This document shows positions 46,680 to 56,500 of a stretch of DNA of 64,000 nucleotides, piece after piece (the stretch's first letter is position 1; every line of letters begins with the position of its first letter). Made by a program: the position numbers and the translations under genes. The stretch is from Usitatibacter rugosus. GTDB taxonomy: Bacteria; Pseudomonadota; Gammaproteobacteria; Burkholderiales; Usitatibacteraceae. The notes below the pieces were generated by a model, which made no database searches, was not told where the DNA came from, and was given only the letters and a program-made list of their open reading frames with translations. Location of the stretch: NCBI RefSeq assembly GCF_013003965.1, contig NZ_CP053069.1, forward strand, positions 775,419 to 839,418. The letters are read 5' to 3'.

Positions 46680-47006
46680 TCAGATATTGCTGTCAATGAA
46701 CGCGGCGAGCTGCGTCTTCGAGAGCGCGCCGACCTTGGTGGCCTCGAGGTTGCCGTTCTTGAAGATCATCAGCGTCGGGATGCCGCGGATGCCGTACTTG
46801 GGCGGCGTGGCCTGGTTCTCGTCGATGTTGAGCTTGGCGATCTTGAGGCGGCCCGCGTACTCCTGCGCGATCTGGTCCAGCGCGGGAGCGATCATCTTGC
46901 AGGGGCCGCACCATTCGGCCCAGTAGTCCACGAGGACCGGCAGCTGGGATTGCAGGACCTGCTCCTCGAAACTGTCGTCGGTGATATGGGTGATGTTTTC
47001 GCTCAC
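46680..47006 (-). CDS. trxA: Thioredoxin
   Basis: A 108-aa cytosolic dithiol reductant. The GTG start at 47006 has an AGAGG site upstream and gives the usual N-terminus [16 protein letters not shown]. The active site WCGPC has Cys33 and Cys36, and the cis-proline loop [11 protein letters not shown] is intact. It sits directly upstream of rho and divergent from fdxA. Confidence 0.96.
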   Translation of the reverse strand: MSENITHITDDSFEEQVLQSQLPVLVDYWAEWCGPCKMIAPALDQIAQEYAGRLKIAKLNIDENQATPPKYGIRGIPTLMIFKNGNLEATKVGALSKTQLAAFIDSNI

Positions 47007-47112
47007 GGGGGGTGCCTCTGGCTGGGATCTGGGGATGCGCCGCGAAGGGTTCAAGGGGGCGCGAGATGGAGGGCATTTTAGGCCAATCCCTGCGGAGGTG
47101 GCAAAGCACGGG

Positions 47113-47142
47113 TTGGGAGGCCTTCGATCCGTCTGGTAAAAT
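47113..47142 (+). promoter_or_regulatory. Promoter of fdxA
   Basis: TTGGGA (47113-47118), an 18-nt spacer and an extended -10 TGG TAAAAT (47134-47142) lie about 30 nt upstream of the fdxA ATG. Confidence 0.6.
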
Positions 47143-47171
47143 TCGTGTCCCTTCAGAGAGGCCTGCCCGTC

Positions 47172-47495
47172 ATGACGTACGTGGTCACCGAGTCCTGCAT
47201 CAAGTGCAAGTACACCGATTGCGTGGACGTGTGCCCGGTCGACTGCTTCCGTGAAGGCCCCAATATCCTCGTGATCGACCCGGACGAGTGCATCGACTGC
47301 ACGCTGTGCGTGGCCGAATGCCCGGTCGAGGCGATCTTCGCCGAGGACGACGTTCCCGCGGACCAGAAGGACTTCATCGCCCTCAACGCGGAGCTCGCCA
47401 AGGTGTGGAAGCCCATCGTCGAGCGCAAGCCCGGCCCGCCGGATGCCGACGCGTGGAAGGACGTGAAGGAAAAGCGGCAGCTGCTCGAGAAGTAG
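47172..47495 (+). CDS. fdxA: 7Fe ferredoxin FdxA
   Basis: A 107-aa ferredoxin of the Azotobacter FdI type, carrying one [3Fe-4S] and one [4Fe-4S] cluster. The N-terminal motif [17 protein letters not shown] and second motif [12 protein letters not shown] follow the FdI spacing, and the extended C-terminal helix ([10 protein letters not shown]) is typical. It is a small soluble electron carrier of the housekeeping type. An in-frame TTG at 47145 is not supported by homology. Confidence 0.95.
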   Translation: MTYVVTESCIKCKYTDCVDVCPVDCFREGPNILVIDPDECIDCTLCVAECPVEAIFAEDDVPADQKDFIALNAELAKVWKPIVERKPGPPDADAWKDVKEKRQLLEK

Positions 47496-47585
47496 ACGCC
47501 TTCTCCCGTCCGGCGCAGACTGACCGCGCCGCAAGGCTCGCGAACCCCCTCCTCGGGGAGCGACCATCGATAAGGGAGAATAAGA

Positions 47586-47960
47586 ATGATCGGTTTCACC
47601 AAGATGGCTGGCGCCACACTGCTTCTCGCGGGTGCATTCCTCGCCCCCGCTGCATCCGCCGAATCGGACATGGACTTCACGATCGAGAACCAGACCGGGT
47701 TCACGATCAAGGAGCTCTATGTGAGCCCGGGCAAGAAGGACACCTGGGGCAAGCAGATCCTCAAGTCCCCGATGAAGGACGGCGACACCCGCAAGATCAC
47801 CTTCAAGCCCACGGCCAAGGTGCAGTCCTATGACGTGAGGGCCGTGTACGCCGACGGCGGCAAGCCGGTCTGGTACGACATCGAGCCGGCCAACATCAGC
47901 AAGGTCACGCTCAAGTGGGACAAGCAGAACCGCAAGACCATCCTCGTCAAGCACCGCTAG
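47586..47960 (+). CDS. Small periplasmic protein of unknown function
   Basis: A 124-aa protein with a strong GGGAG site and a clear signal peptide (cleavage after about residue 25, PAASA-ES). The mature part begins [20 protein letters not shown] and looks all-beta. Similar proteins are widespread in Proteobacteria without known function; some are mislabelled as enzymes. It is followed by a long inverted repeat. Confidence 0.8.
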   Translation: MIGFTKMAGATLLLAGAFLAPAASAESDMDFTIENQTGFTIKELYVSPGKKDTWGKQILKSPMKDGDTRKITFKPTAKVQSYDVRAVYADGGKPVWYDIEPANISKVTLKWDKQNRKTILVKHR

Positions 47961-47980
47961 TCAAAGCCGTACGGGGTCAG

Positions 47981-48054
47981 AGCAATAAAGGGGTCAGGAC
48001 AACTTATTCGAAAAAAGAAGCGTACGAATAAGTTGTCCTGACCCCTTTATTGCT
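47981..48054. repeat. 30-bp perfect inverted repeat (REP/REPIN-like)
   Basis: The left arm 47981-48010 and right arm 48025-48054 are perfect 30-nt reverse complements around a 14-nt loop (48011-48024). Each arm has AGCAATAAAGGGGTCAGG near its outer end and TTATTCG at its inner end. One arm matches 61889-61918 at 26 of 30 positions. Two inverted copies form a REPIN-like unit of the sort mobilised by REP-associated tyrosine transposases; no such gene is in the window. It lies between convergent genes and could also act as a two-way terminator. Confidence 0.85.
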
Positions 48055-48084
48055 CGAAAAGACGTCCCGCCCTTTATATCGCGC

Positions 48085-49071
48085 TCAGTCGTACAGGCCG
48101 GCCTTGGCCTTGCCGCCGAACACGCGGTACGCGACGATCGTGTAGCCCACGATGAACGGCAGCACGATGAGCGCGCCGATCAGCGTCACCTTGAGCGCCG
48201 ACGGATGCGCGGCCGCTTCCCAGATGGTGAGGCGGTCGATCACCACGTAGGGGAAGAGGCTGTAGGCGAGCCCCAGGAACGAGATCGAGAAGATCGCGAC
48301 CACGCCCGCGAACGGCTGCCAGTCGTGCACGGCGTGTCCCTTGCGGAATCGGCCGACGCCGCGCCACACCCAGATCCACGCCGCGAGGCTCGCCGCCGGA
48401 AGCAGCATCAGCGCGAGCGTCGAGGGGAAGTCGAACCACTTGCCGCGCACCGTGGCGCTGATGAGCGGTGTCGCGATGCTCACCAGCGCGACGCCGAGCG
48501 CCACCCACAGCAGTCCCCAGCGCGCCCACAGCACGGCCTTCTTCTGCAGGTCGCCCTCGGTCTTGCCGATGAGCCACGTCGAGCCCAGCAGCACATAGCC
48601 GCCGCAGACGCTGGCGCCGACCACGACGTTGAACATGTAGTTGAAGAAGCTGCGCTCGAAGCCGGTGATGTAGCTGCCCAGCATCACGCCCTGGCAGAAC
48701 GAGGCGAGGAACGAGCCCGCCCAGAAGAGCCAGTTCCAGAGGTCGCGGTGCCAGCCGAGCGCCTTCATGCGGAACTCGAACGCCACGCCGCGCAGCATGA
48801 GGCCCACGAGCATCGCGACGACCGGCAGGTACAGCGCACCGAGCACGATGCCGCTCGCCGCCGGGAACGCGATCAGCAGGATGCCCACGCCGAGCACGAG
48901 CCACGTCTCGTTCGCGTCCCAGAACGGGCCGATCGAGGAGACCATCACCGACTGCTCTTCGTTGGTGGCGGCCGGCATCAGCATGCCCACGCCGAGGTCG
49001 TAGCCGTCCAGCACCACGTAGGCGAGGACGGAGACGCCCATCAGCACCATGAAGATGAGCGGCATGTCCAT
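48085..49071 (-). CDS. cydB: Cytochrome bd-type quinol oxidase subunit II
   Basis: A 328-aa inner-membrane subunit with about eight helices. It opens LIFMVLMGVSVLAYVVLDGYDLGVG, and GPFWDANETWLVLGVG is the family signature. With subunit I it oxidises quinol and reduces O2 to water. It starts 1 nt after the cydA stop. No CydX-like gene is visible downstream, where the REP-like repeat lies. Confidence 0.95.
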   Translation of the reverse strand: MDMPLIFMVLMGVSVLAYVVLDGYDLGVGMLMPAATNEEQSVMVSSIGPFWDANETWLVLGVGILLIAFPAASGIVLGALYLPVVAMLVGLMLRGVAFEFRMKALGWHRDLWNWLFWAGSFLASFCQGVMLGSYITGFERSFFNYMFNVVVGASVCGGYVLLGSTWLIGKTEGDLQKKAVLWARWGLLWVALGVALVSIATPLISATVRGKWFDFPSTLALMLLPAASLAAWIWVWRGVGRFRKGHAVHDWQPFAGVVAIFSISFLGLAYSLFPYVVIDRLTIWEAAAHPSALKVTLIGALIVLPFIVGYTIVAYRVFGGKAKAGLYD

Positions 49072-49072
49072 G

Positions 49073-50425
49073 CTATTTCGCCGCTCCGGGAACCAGCGCG
49101 GCTCCGGCCTGGGCCACTTCCTTCTCCGCGACCCTGGCGCCCTTGCCGGCCATGTGCGTGAGCACGATCATGTACGCCACGAGCATGCCGCTGTACGTGA
49201 GGACGTATGCGGTGAGGCTGGCGCCGAGCTGCGCGCCGGAGATGTCGCCCACGGCGTCCTTGGTGAGCAGCAAGCCGGTGACGAGCCAGGGCTGGCGTCC
49301 CATCTCGGTGACGATCCAGCCGGCGAGCGTCGCGATCCAGCCCGCGAACGTGAAGCCCGCGAAGGTCCAGAGCGCCCAGACCGGAGCGAGCTTCGCGCGT
49401 CGTGTAACCCAGGCGCCCAGCCACGCGAGCGCGATCATGATCATGCCCATGCCGACCATCACGCGGAACGCGTAGAACACCGGGCCCACCGGCGGGTTGT
49501 CCTTGAAGTCGTTCAGGCCCTTCACTTCACCGTCGAGCGAGTGCGTGAGGATCAGCGAGGAGAGCTTGGGGATCTCGATCGAGTAGTCGTTCCTGCGCGT
49601 GCGTTCATTGGGGATCGCGAAGAGCACGAGCGGAATGCCCTTCTGCGTCTCCCACAGGCCTTCCATGGCCGCGACCTTCGCCGGCTGGTGCTCGAGCGTG
49701 TTCAGGCCGTGCTGGTCGCCCACGAAGGCCTGCACGGGCGCGAAGAAGGCGGCGAAGAGGATGCCCACGCGCATCGTGCGGCGAGCCCCCATGTCGCCGG
49801 GCGCCTTCAGCAGCCGCCACGCGGAGAGGCCGGCCACCGCGAACGAGCCGGTGATCGCCGAGGCGCACATCATGTGTACGAAGCGGTAGGGGAACGAGGG
49901 ATTGAAGATCACCGCGAACCAGTCGGCGGCGATGTACTGGTTGCCGTCCAGCACGTGCCCGGCGGGCGTCTGCATCCACGAGTTGAGCGCAAGGATCCAG
50001 AAGGCCGAGAGCGAGGTGCCGGCCGCGACCAGGAACGCCGAGGTGATGTGCACCCAGTCGGGCACGCGGTTCATGCCGAACAGCATGATCCCGAGGAACG
50101 TCGCCTCGAGGAAGAACGCGGTCAGGACCTCGTAGCCGAGGAGCGGGCCGGCGATCGCGCCGACCTTCTTCATGAAGCCGGGCCAGTTGGTCCCGAACTG
50201 GAAGGACATCACGATCCCGGTCACCACGCCCATGGCGAACGTGAGCGCGAAGATCTTCACCCAGAGCTGGTAGGTCGCGAGCCAGGCGGGCTCGCGATTG
50301 CGCTGGTACAGGACGCGGAAAATGAAGAGGAACCACGCGAGCGAAATCGTCAGCGTGGGGAAGAGAATGTGGAACGCGATGTTCAGCCCGAACTGGGCTC
50401 GCGCCAGTTGCAGTGCTTCGTCCAT
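49073..50425 (-). CDS. cydA: Cytochrome bd-type quinol oxidase subunit I, short Q-loop (CIO) type
   Basis: A 450-aa heme-bearing subunit. The ligand His19 (LNIAFHILFP), acidic residues Glu99 and Glu107 (GYEVLTAFFLEATF), a heme histidine at 184 (RFVHMMCAS) and GRQPW are present. The length, about 70 aa shorter than E. coli CydA, reflects a short quinol loop as in cyanide-insensitive oxidases. No Shine-Dalgarno precedes the ATG; a TATAAT inside a perfect dyad ends 9 nt upstream. The gene follows a 44-aa membrane protein gene by 30 nt. Confidence 0.95.
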   Translation of the reverse strand: MDEALQLARAQFGLNIAFHILFPTLTISLAWFLFIFRVLYQRNREPAWLATYQLWVKIFALTFAMGVVTGIVMSFQFGTNWPGFMKKVGAIAGPLLGYEVLTAFFLEATFLGIMLFGMNRVPDWVHITSAFLVAAGTSLSAFWILALNSWMQTPAGHVLDGNQYIAADWFAVIFNPSFPYRFVHMMCASAITGSFAVAGLSAWRLLKAPGDMGARRTMRVGILFAAFFAPVQAFVGDQHGLNTLEHQPAKVAAMEGLWETQKGIPLVLFAIPNERTRRNDYSIEIPKLSSLILTHSLDGEVKGLNDFKDNPPVGPVFYAFRVMVGMGMIMIALAWLGAWVTRRAKLAPVWALWTFAGFTFAGWIATLAGWIVTEMGRQPWLVTGLLLTKDAVGDISGAQLGASLTAYVLTYSGMLVAYMIVLTHMAGKGARVAEKEVAQAGAALVPGAAK

Positions 50426-50426
50426 A

Positions 50427-50447
50427 GCGTGCCCATTATAGGCACGC
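50427..50447 (-). promoter_or_regulatory. Dyad enclosing the -10 box at the cydA start
   Basis: On the minus strand GCGTGCC, a 7-nt centre TATAATG and GGCACGC form a perfect 7-bp inverted repeat that ends one base before the cydA ATG. It could be an operator over the -10 box. Alternatively, in a read-through mRNA, it would be a hairpin masking the start codon region. Confidence 0.5.
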
Positions 50448-50455
50448 GGGGGACG

Positions 50456-50590
50456 TCAGTGTGCGATCAGGCTCGCGTAGACCTCGGGAACGGCGTTGCC
50501 TTCGTCGGCGATGAGGACGCCCAGGCAGAGCGTCGCGGCGACGAGCACGGCGAGGTAGGCGATTGCGGCGTATCCGTCACGGCGTTGCAT
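50456..50590 (-). CDS. 44-aa single-helix membrane protein upstream of cydAB
   Basis: A short frame with a good start: ATG at 50590 behind GGAG, 7 nt away. It encodes 44 aa with a basic N-terminus (MQRRDGYA), one hydrophobic helix (about 8-28) and a short polar C-terminus (PEVYASLIAH). It is first in the cydAB direction. Small subunits such as CydX or DUF2474 accompany bd oxidases, usually downstream of cydB. This peptide does not share the CydX sequence. An accessory oxidase subunit is a reasonable guess from position. Confidence 0.55.
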   Translation of the reverse strand: MQRRDGYAAIAYLAVLVAATLCLGVLIADEGNAVPEVYASLIAH

Positions 50591-50745
50591 GGTGATGCTC
50601 CAAGGGCTTGCATTGAATATGGGGCCAGTATCCGGATTGCAAGACCGCGAGGCTCGTCGCTTGTAACCGATTCACGCGTCGGAATCCGCCTACTCCACCG
50701 TAGGGCAGGCGCAAGGGATTCCCGCCGGCGGCTTATCATTCGGCG

Positions 50746-53529
50746 ATGCCCTTTCCCGGAATCGCCCGTGCGGCCCTTCTCGAGCGGCTCCTGCGGGGCC
50801 ATGCCGAGCGCCTGACGGTCCTCACGCCGAATCGGCGGCTCGCCGACTGGCTGGTGGCGCAAGTGGACGCGATCCACGTCGCTGCCGGGCAGGCTTCCTG
50901 GGAAGCGCCCGACGTGCTCGCCTTCCCCGATTTCGTCCAGCGTTGCTACGACGAGGCGGCACACGCCGACGGAGGCGCCGAACTGCCGGTGGTCCTGGAG
51001 GACCCCGCATCGCGGCTCCTGTGGGAGGAAGCGATCCGCGCCAGCCGCTGGGGGCGCGAGCTGGTTTCCATTCCGTCGACCGCGGCACTCGCTGCCGACG
51101 CCTGGGCGTTGGCCCACGCGTGGCGCATCGAAGGCGCGCTGGGCGGCGAGGCGCGGGGCGAGGACGCGGAAGCCTTCGTCGAATGGGCGGAGGAGTACGT
51201 CCGCCGCACCGCGCGCGACGGATTTGCGGAAGCGGCACGCCTGCCCGCGCGGGTGGCGGCGCATCTCGGTGCGATCCCGCTGCCGCATGCCCTCGTGCTT
51301 TACGCGTTCGACCTGCTCACGCCCCAGCAGCGCGATTTCGTGGACGCCCTGGAGCGCGCGGGCGTCACCGTCCACGTTTCGGAGGAACCCACGCCGCCGG
51401 GCGACGCGGTGCCTGCGCGCGTCGAGGTGCAGACTCCGCGCGACGAGCTCGAGCACGCGGCGCGCTGGGCTCGAGCGCGCCTGGAGGCTTCGAAGGGCGC
51501 GAGGTCGCCCCGCATCGGCATCGTGATCCCCGATCTCGCCCAGCGCCGCCGCGAAGCGGCCCGCATCTTCTCGCGCACCTTCGCGCCGGCCGGCGTGGCC
51601 CCCGGCGAGCGTCGTGCACCGCTCTTCAACCTGTCGCTCGGCGAGCCGCTGTCCCAATACCCGCTGGTCGATGCCGCGCTCGCGTTGCTCGAGCTCGCGG
51701 CCGGGCCGTTCGACTTCGACCGCGCGAGCCGGCTGATCCGCTCGCCGTTCCTCGCGGACGCCGAGGGCGAGCTCGGCGACCGTGCCCGGCTCGATGCGGC
51801 GCTGCGCCGCATGGCGCCGGCATCGCTCACGCTGAACCGCCTGCGCACGGCGATCTCGCAGGCGGTCCGCCGCGAGCACGCGCCGGAATGCCCGCGGCTG
51901 CTGGGCCTTCTCGACCGTGTCGTGGATGCCGCGCGCGGGCCGGCACGCGCGGCCCCCCACGATTGGGCAAAACGCTTCAGCGAGATCCTCAAGGCCGCGG
52001 GATTCCCCGGCGAGCGGACGCTCGACTCCGACGAGTACCAGACGCTGGAGAAGTGGCGCGACGCGCTCTCCGGCCTGGCCGCGCTCGGTCTGGTCGCCGG
52101 TCCCTGGAGTGGCGCGGAGGCGCGCTCGCGGCTGCAGCGCACCTGCGCGGAGACGCTCTTCCAGCCGCGCTCCGGCGCCGCGCCGGTCCAAGTGCTGGGC
52201 CTGCTCGAATCGGCGGGCCTCGATTTCGACCACCTGTGGATCTGCGGGCTGACCGAGGACAAGTGGCCGCTCAGCGCACGCCCGCATCCGTTGATCGCGC
52301 CGTCGCTGCAGCGCAAGGCCGGCATTCCGCAGGCGAGCCCGGAGCAGGCGCTCGAGATCGACCGCCGCATCACCGCCGGCTGGAAGCTCGCCGCGCGCGA
52401 AGTCGTCTTCAGTACGGCCCGCGCCGACGGGGACCGCGAGCTGCTGCCGAGCCCGCTGATCGCCGTCCTCGATGCCACTGACGTCGCGAAGCTGGGGATT
52501 CCCAAGTACGCGCAGCTGCGCACGGCGCTCTTCAAGGCGGGCGGCCGGAAGGCCATGAGCTATCCGCACGACGACAACGGGCCCGGCGTCGCGTCGCCCG
52601 CCGTGAAGGGCGGATCGCGCATCCTCGTCGACCAGGCCGCGTGCCCGTTCCGTTCCTTCGCGCACTTTCGCCTCGACGCGCACGAGCTGGAGCGTCCCGA
52701 GCACGGCCTGGGTCCGCTCGAGCGCGGCACGCTGCTGCACGAGATGATGGGACGCATCTGGGAAGTCCTGAAGGACCAGGCGACGCTGAGGGCCTCCGGA
52801 GCGGAAGCGCTCCAGTCGCTTGCGCTCGAAGCGGCAAGCCATGCGATCAAGCAGGTCGCGCTGGACCGCCCGGGCCGTCTCGACGGGAAGTTCGCCGAGC
52901 TGGAGCAGAAGCGGCTCGCCCAGGTCGCGATCGAATGGCTCGAGCTCGAGAGCCTGCGCACCACGCCGTTCACGGTGACGCTGCGCGAAAAGGAGATGAA
53001 GCTCGACGCGGGCCCGTTGCAATTGGACGGACGCATCGACCGCGTCGACCGCCTCGAGACGGGCGGCATCTCGGTGTTCGACTACAAGTCCGGGCGGGTC
53101 AGCATTGCCTCGTGGCTGGGCGAGCCGCCCGACGACGCGCAGCTCCCGCTCTACGCGCTGACGCTGGGCGTGGACGACGTGCGCGCCGTCGCGTTCGCGC
53201 GCCTGAAGACGGGTGACCGCGGCTTCGCCGGCCTTTCGAAGGACGCCGACACCGGCATCGACGGCGTGAAGGTGCCGCAGCAGCACGCGATCGCGAAGAA
53301 ATACGCGGACGACTGGCGCGGCCTCTTCCGTTTCTGGGGCGAGCAGGTCACCGCGCTCGGCGAAAATTTCGCCGCGGGCGACGCGCGTGTCGATCCGAAG
53401 CAATTGCTGCGCACCTGTGAACGCTGTGACTTGAAGTCGTTATGCCGGGTGCACGAGCGTCTCGGCGCCCTCGACGAAGGCGAGGAGTTCGCGGAGAGCA
53501 GCCGCGAGGATGACGAGGAGGCCGAATGA
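50746..53529 (+). CDS. AddB-like PD-(D/E)XK nuclease of a helicase-nuclease pair
   Basis: A 927-aa repair protein. The N-terminal part is helicase-like but lacks a Walker A motif. The C-terminal nuclease has the LDGRIDRVD and VFDYKSG core (Asp779, Lys781). Four cysteines, Cys633 and Cys891/894/900, match the iron-sulfur staple of AddB nucleases. With the overlapping downstream helicase it should process double-strand ends, an AddAB/RecBCD substitute. TATCAT ends 6 nt before the ATG and no Shine-Dalgarno is seen. Confidence 0.9.
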   Translation: MPFPGIARAALLERLLRGHAERLTVLTPNRRLADWLVAQVDAIHVAAGQASWEAPDVLAFPDFVQRCYDEAAHADGGAELPVVLEDPASRLLWEEAIRASRWGRELVSIPSTAALAADAWALAHAWRIEGALGGEARGEDAEAFVEWAEEYVRRTARDGFAEAARLPARVAAHLGAIPLPHALVLYAFDLLTPQQRDFVDALERAGVTVHVSEEPTPPGDAVPARVEVQTPRDELEHAARWARARLEASKGARSPRIGIVIPDLAQRRREAARIFSRTFAPAGVAPGERRAPLFNLSLGEPLSQYPLVDAALALLELAAGPFDFDRASRLIRSPFLADAEGELGDRARLDAALRRMAPASLTLNRLRTAISQAVRREHAPECPRLLGLLDRVVDAARGPARAAPHDWAKRFSEILKAAGFPGERTLDSDEYQTLEKWRDALSGLAALGLVAGPWSGAEARSRLQRTCAETLFQPRSGAAPVQVLGLLESAGLDFDHLWICGLTEDKWPLSARPHPLIAPSLQRKAGIPQASPEQALEIDRRITAGWKLAAREVVFSTARADGDRELLPSPLIAVLDATDVAKLGIPKYAQLRTALFKAGGRKAMSYPHDDNGPGVASPAVKGGSRILVDQAACPFRSFAHFRLDAHELERPEHGLGPLERGTLLHEMMGRIWEVLKDQATLRASGAEALQSLALEAASHAIKQVALDRPGRLDGKFAELEQKRLAQVAIEWLELESLRTTPFTVTLREKEMKLDAGPLQLDGRIDRVDRLETGGISVFDYKSGRVSIASWLGEPPDDAQLPLYALTLGVDDVRAVAFARLKTGDRGFAGLSKDADTGIDGVKVPQQHAIAKKYADDWRGLFRFWGEQVTALGENFAAGDARVDPKQLLRTCERCDLKSLCRVHERLGALDEGEEFAESSREDDEEAE

Positions 53530-56500
53530 GCGGGCCGGACATCGTCGACGCCGCCGAGCGCGCGAAGGCGCTCGATCCCGAGCGCTCGCTGATCGTCCAG
53601 GCGCCGGCGGGCTCCGGGAAGACGGGGCTGCTGATCCAGCGCTACCTGCGGTTGCTCGCGACCGTGGGCAAGCCCGAGGAAGTCCTCGCGATCACGTTCA
53701 CGCGGAAGGCCGCGGCCGAGATGCGCCGGCGAGTGCTGGAGGCCCTGCAACTCGCGCGGGTGGGCCATGCGCCGAGGGAGGCGAACCAGGCACTGACGTA
53801 CAAGCTCGCGAGCGACGTGTTGGCGCGCGACAGTGAGCAGCACTGGGACATCCTGGACAACGTCGCGCGGCTTCGCATCCAGACGATCGATTCGCTCTCG
53901 GCCTCGCTCGCGCGCCAGATGCCGGTGCTCTCGCGCCTCGGGGCGCCGCCCGCGATCATCGACGATGCACGCGAGCTCTATCGCGAGGCGGCGGAGCGTA
54001 CGCTGGCGCTCGTCGACAGCGCGGATGCGACCGCGGGCGATGTCGCGCGAGTCTTGGACCACCTCGACGGCGAGTGGGCCACGGCTCGGGACCTTCTGCA
54101 GTCCATGCTGGGCAAGCGCGACCAGTGGCTGAAGCGCGTGAACGACTTCCACGGCGACCACAACGCGCGCGAGTCGCTGGAGGCGGGCTTCCGGATCGAG
54201 CGCGCGCGCATCCTCGGCAGCGTGCATGCGACGTTCCCGCGGCACCTCGCCGCGCCGCTCGCGCGCCTCGGGCGCTATGCGAGCGACAACATTTCGCGAA
54301 CGAATCCGGATTCCCTGATCGCACGCCTCGTCGACATGGCGGGCCTGCCCGCGCCCGACGAAGCCGGCGCGGACAGCTGGTGCGCGCTCGCCGCGATGAT
54401 GCTCGTGAAGGAAGCGCGCTTCCGGAAGACCGTCGACAAGGGCGTGGGCTTCCCACCGGAAAAGGGCGCGGGCACATTCAAGGAAGGGATGATCGAGCTC
54501 TTGGGCCAGCTCGCCGAGGTCCCGGGCCTGTGCAAGGCGTTGGACGCCGTGCGCCGGATGCCTCCCGCCACGTACTCCGACGAGCAGTGGAGCGCGCTCG
54601 GCGCGATGGTCGCGCTGCTTCCGATCGCCGACCAGCAACTGCGCGAGGTCTTCGCCGAGCGCGGCGAGATGGACTTTGCCGGCATCGCGCAGCACGCCGT
54701 CCTCGCGCTGGGAACCGATGAGCAACCCACCGACTTGCTGCTGGCGCTCGACACGAAGATCCGCCACCTGCTCGTCGACGAATTCCAGGACACGTCGCAC
54801 GCGCAGTGGGACCTGCTGCATCGCCTGACCGGCGGCTGGGAGCCGGGCGATGGACGGACCGTGTTCCTGGTGGGCGATCCGATGCAGTCCATCTATCGCT
54901 TCCGCGAAGCCGACGTCGCGCTCTTCCTGCGCGCACGCACGCACGGCCTGCCCAATGTGCCGCTGGAAGACGTGCGCATCCGCACCAACTTCCGTTCGCG
55001 CGCGGGCATCGTGCACTGGGTGAACGAGCACTTCCCGAACATCCTGCGCGGCAGCGAGGATCCGGACGCGGGCGCGGTCGAGTATTCGCCGTCCGCGGCC
55101 CACCATCCGGGCGAGCTCCTTCCCGCGGTGACGTGGCATCCGTTCCTCGGCACGGACCAGGCCGAGGCGCACAAGCGGGAGGCGGACGAAGTGGTGCGCC
55201 TCGTGAACGAAGCCCTGGCGCTCGAGCCCGAAGGAACGATCGCGATCCTCGTCCGCGCGCGGACGCATCTCGACTGGATCGTGCGCAAGCTTCGCGGCGC
55301 GAAGGTGAAGTTCCGCGCCGTCGACATCGAGCCGCTCGAGGGCCGGCAGGTGATCCAGGACCTGCTGGCCGTCACGCGCGCGCTCTCGCATCCCTCCGAT
55401 CGCGTCGCGTGGCTCGGGCTGCTGCGCGCCCCGTGGTGCGCGATGCGCCTGTCCGATCTCCAGGCGCTTACCGGCGGCGAGGTGACGCGCGAGGGCAACC
55501 GCAGGACCGTGTGGGAGCTCATGAACGACCCCGCCCGATCCGCTGGCTTGAGTCACGAGGGCCGGCAGCGCATGGAGCGCGTGCGTTCGGCGCTCCAGCC
55601 GTTCGTCGTGCACCGCCTGCGCGGAACCTTGAGGGAACGGGTCGAAGCGGCATGGCTCGCGCTGGGCGGTCCGGCGTGTGCGTTCACGGCCGGCGACCTC
55701 GACGATGCGGAGACCTTCTTCGACCAGCTCGACAAGCTCGAGCATGCCGGCGAGCTCCCCGATCCCGGCATGCTGAACGAGCAGCTCGAGAAGCTCTACG
55801 CCGCGCCGGATACCGGCGAGGACGCGCGCGTGCAGATCATGACGATCCACAAGGCCAAGGGCCTCGAGTTCGGCACCGTGATCGTGCCGGGGCTCGATCG
55901 GGTCCCGCGGGGATCGGACCGGCCGTTGTTCGCGTGGAAGGCGCGCGCCTCCGGCAGCATGCTGATGGCACCGATCCGGCCGGCGCGCGATCCGGGCGAG
56001 CCCGCGTACGACTACCTGCGCGCGCTGGAGAAATCCGCGTCGCAGCACGAGCTGGAGCGGTTGCTGTACGTCGCCGCCACGCGGGCGGAGAAGCGGCTGC
56101 ACCTGATGGGCTATGCGCGGCTCGAGGTGAAGGACGGCCGCGGAGTACCCCGCAAGGCGCCCGCGACCACGCTGCTCGGCAAGGCGTGGAGCGCGGCGGA
56201 GCCCGATTTCCTGCGGGCCGTGGATCGCTTCATGGCGGACCCGATCCCGCCAGCGGAGGAAGAGAAGATCCGCACGGAGCTGCGCACGCTCGATGTGTCG
56301 GTGCTCGCCGTGCGCGTGCCACAACCGGCGTGCACGGCGCCGCCGCAGCCGCTCGACGAATCGCGGCCGATCGAATACGTGTGGGCCGATCCGTCGGCGC
56401 GCCATATCGGCACCGTGGCGCACGGCTGGCTGCAGCGGATCGCGGTCGAAGGCCTCGACCGGTGGGACGGGAAGCGCGTGGCGTCGCTCGCGCTCCGCGT

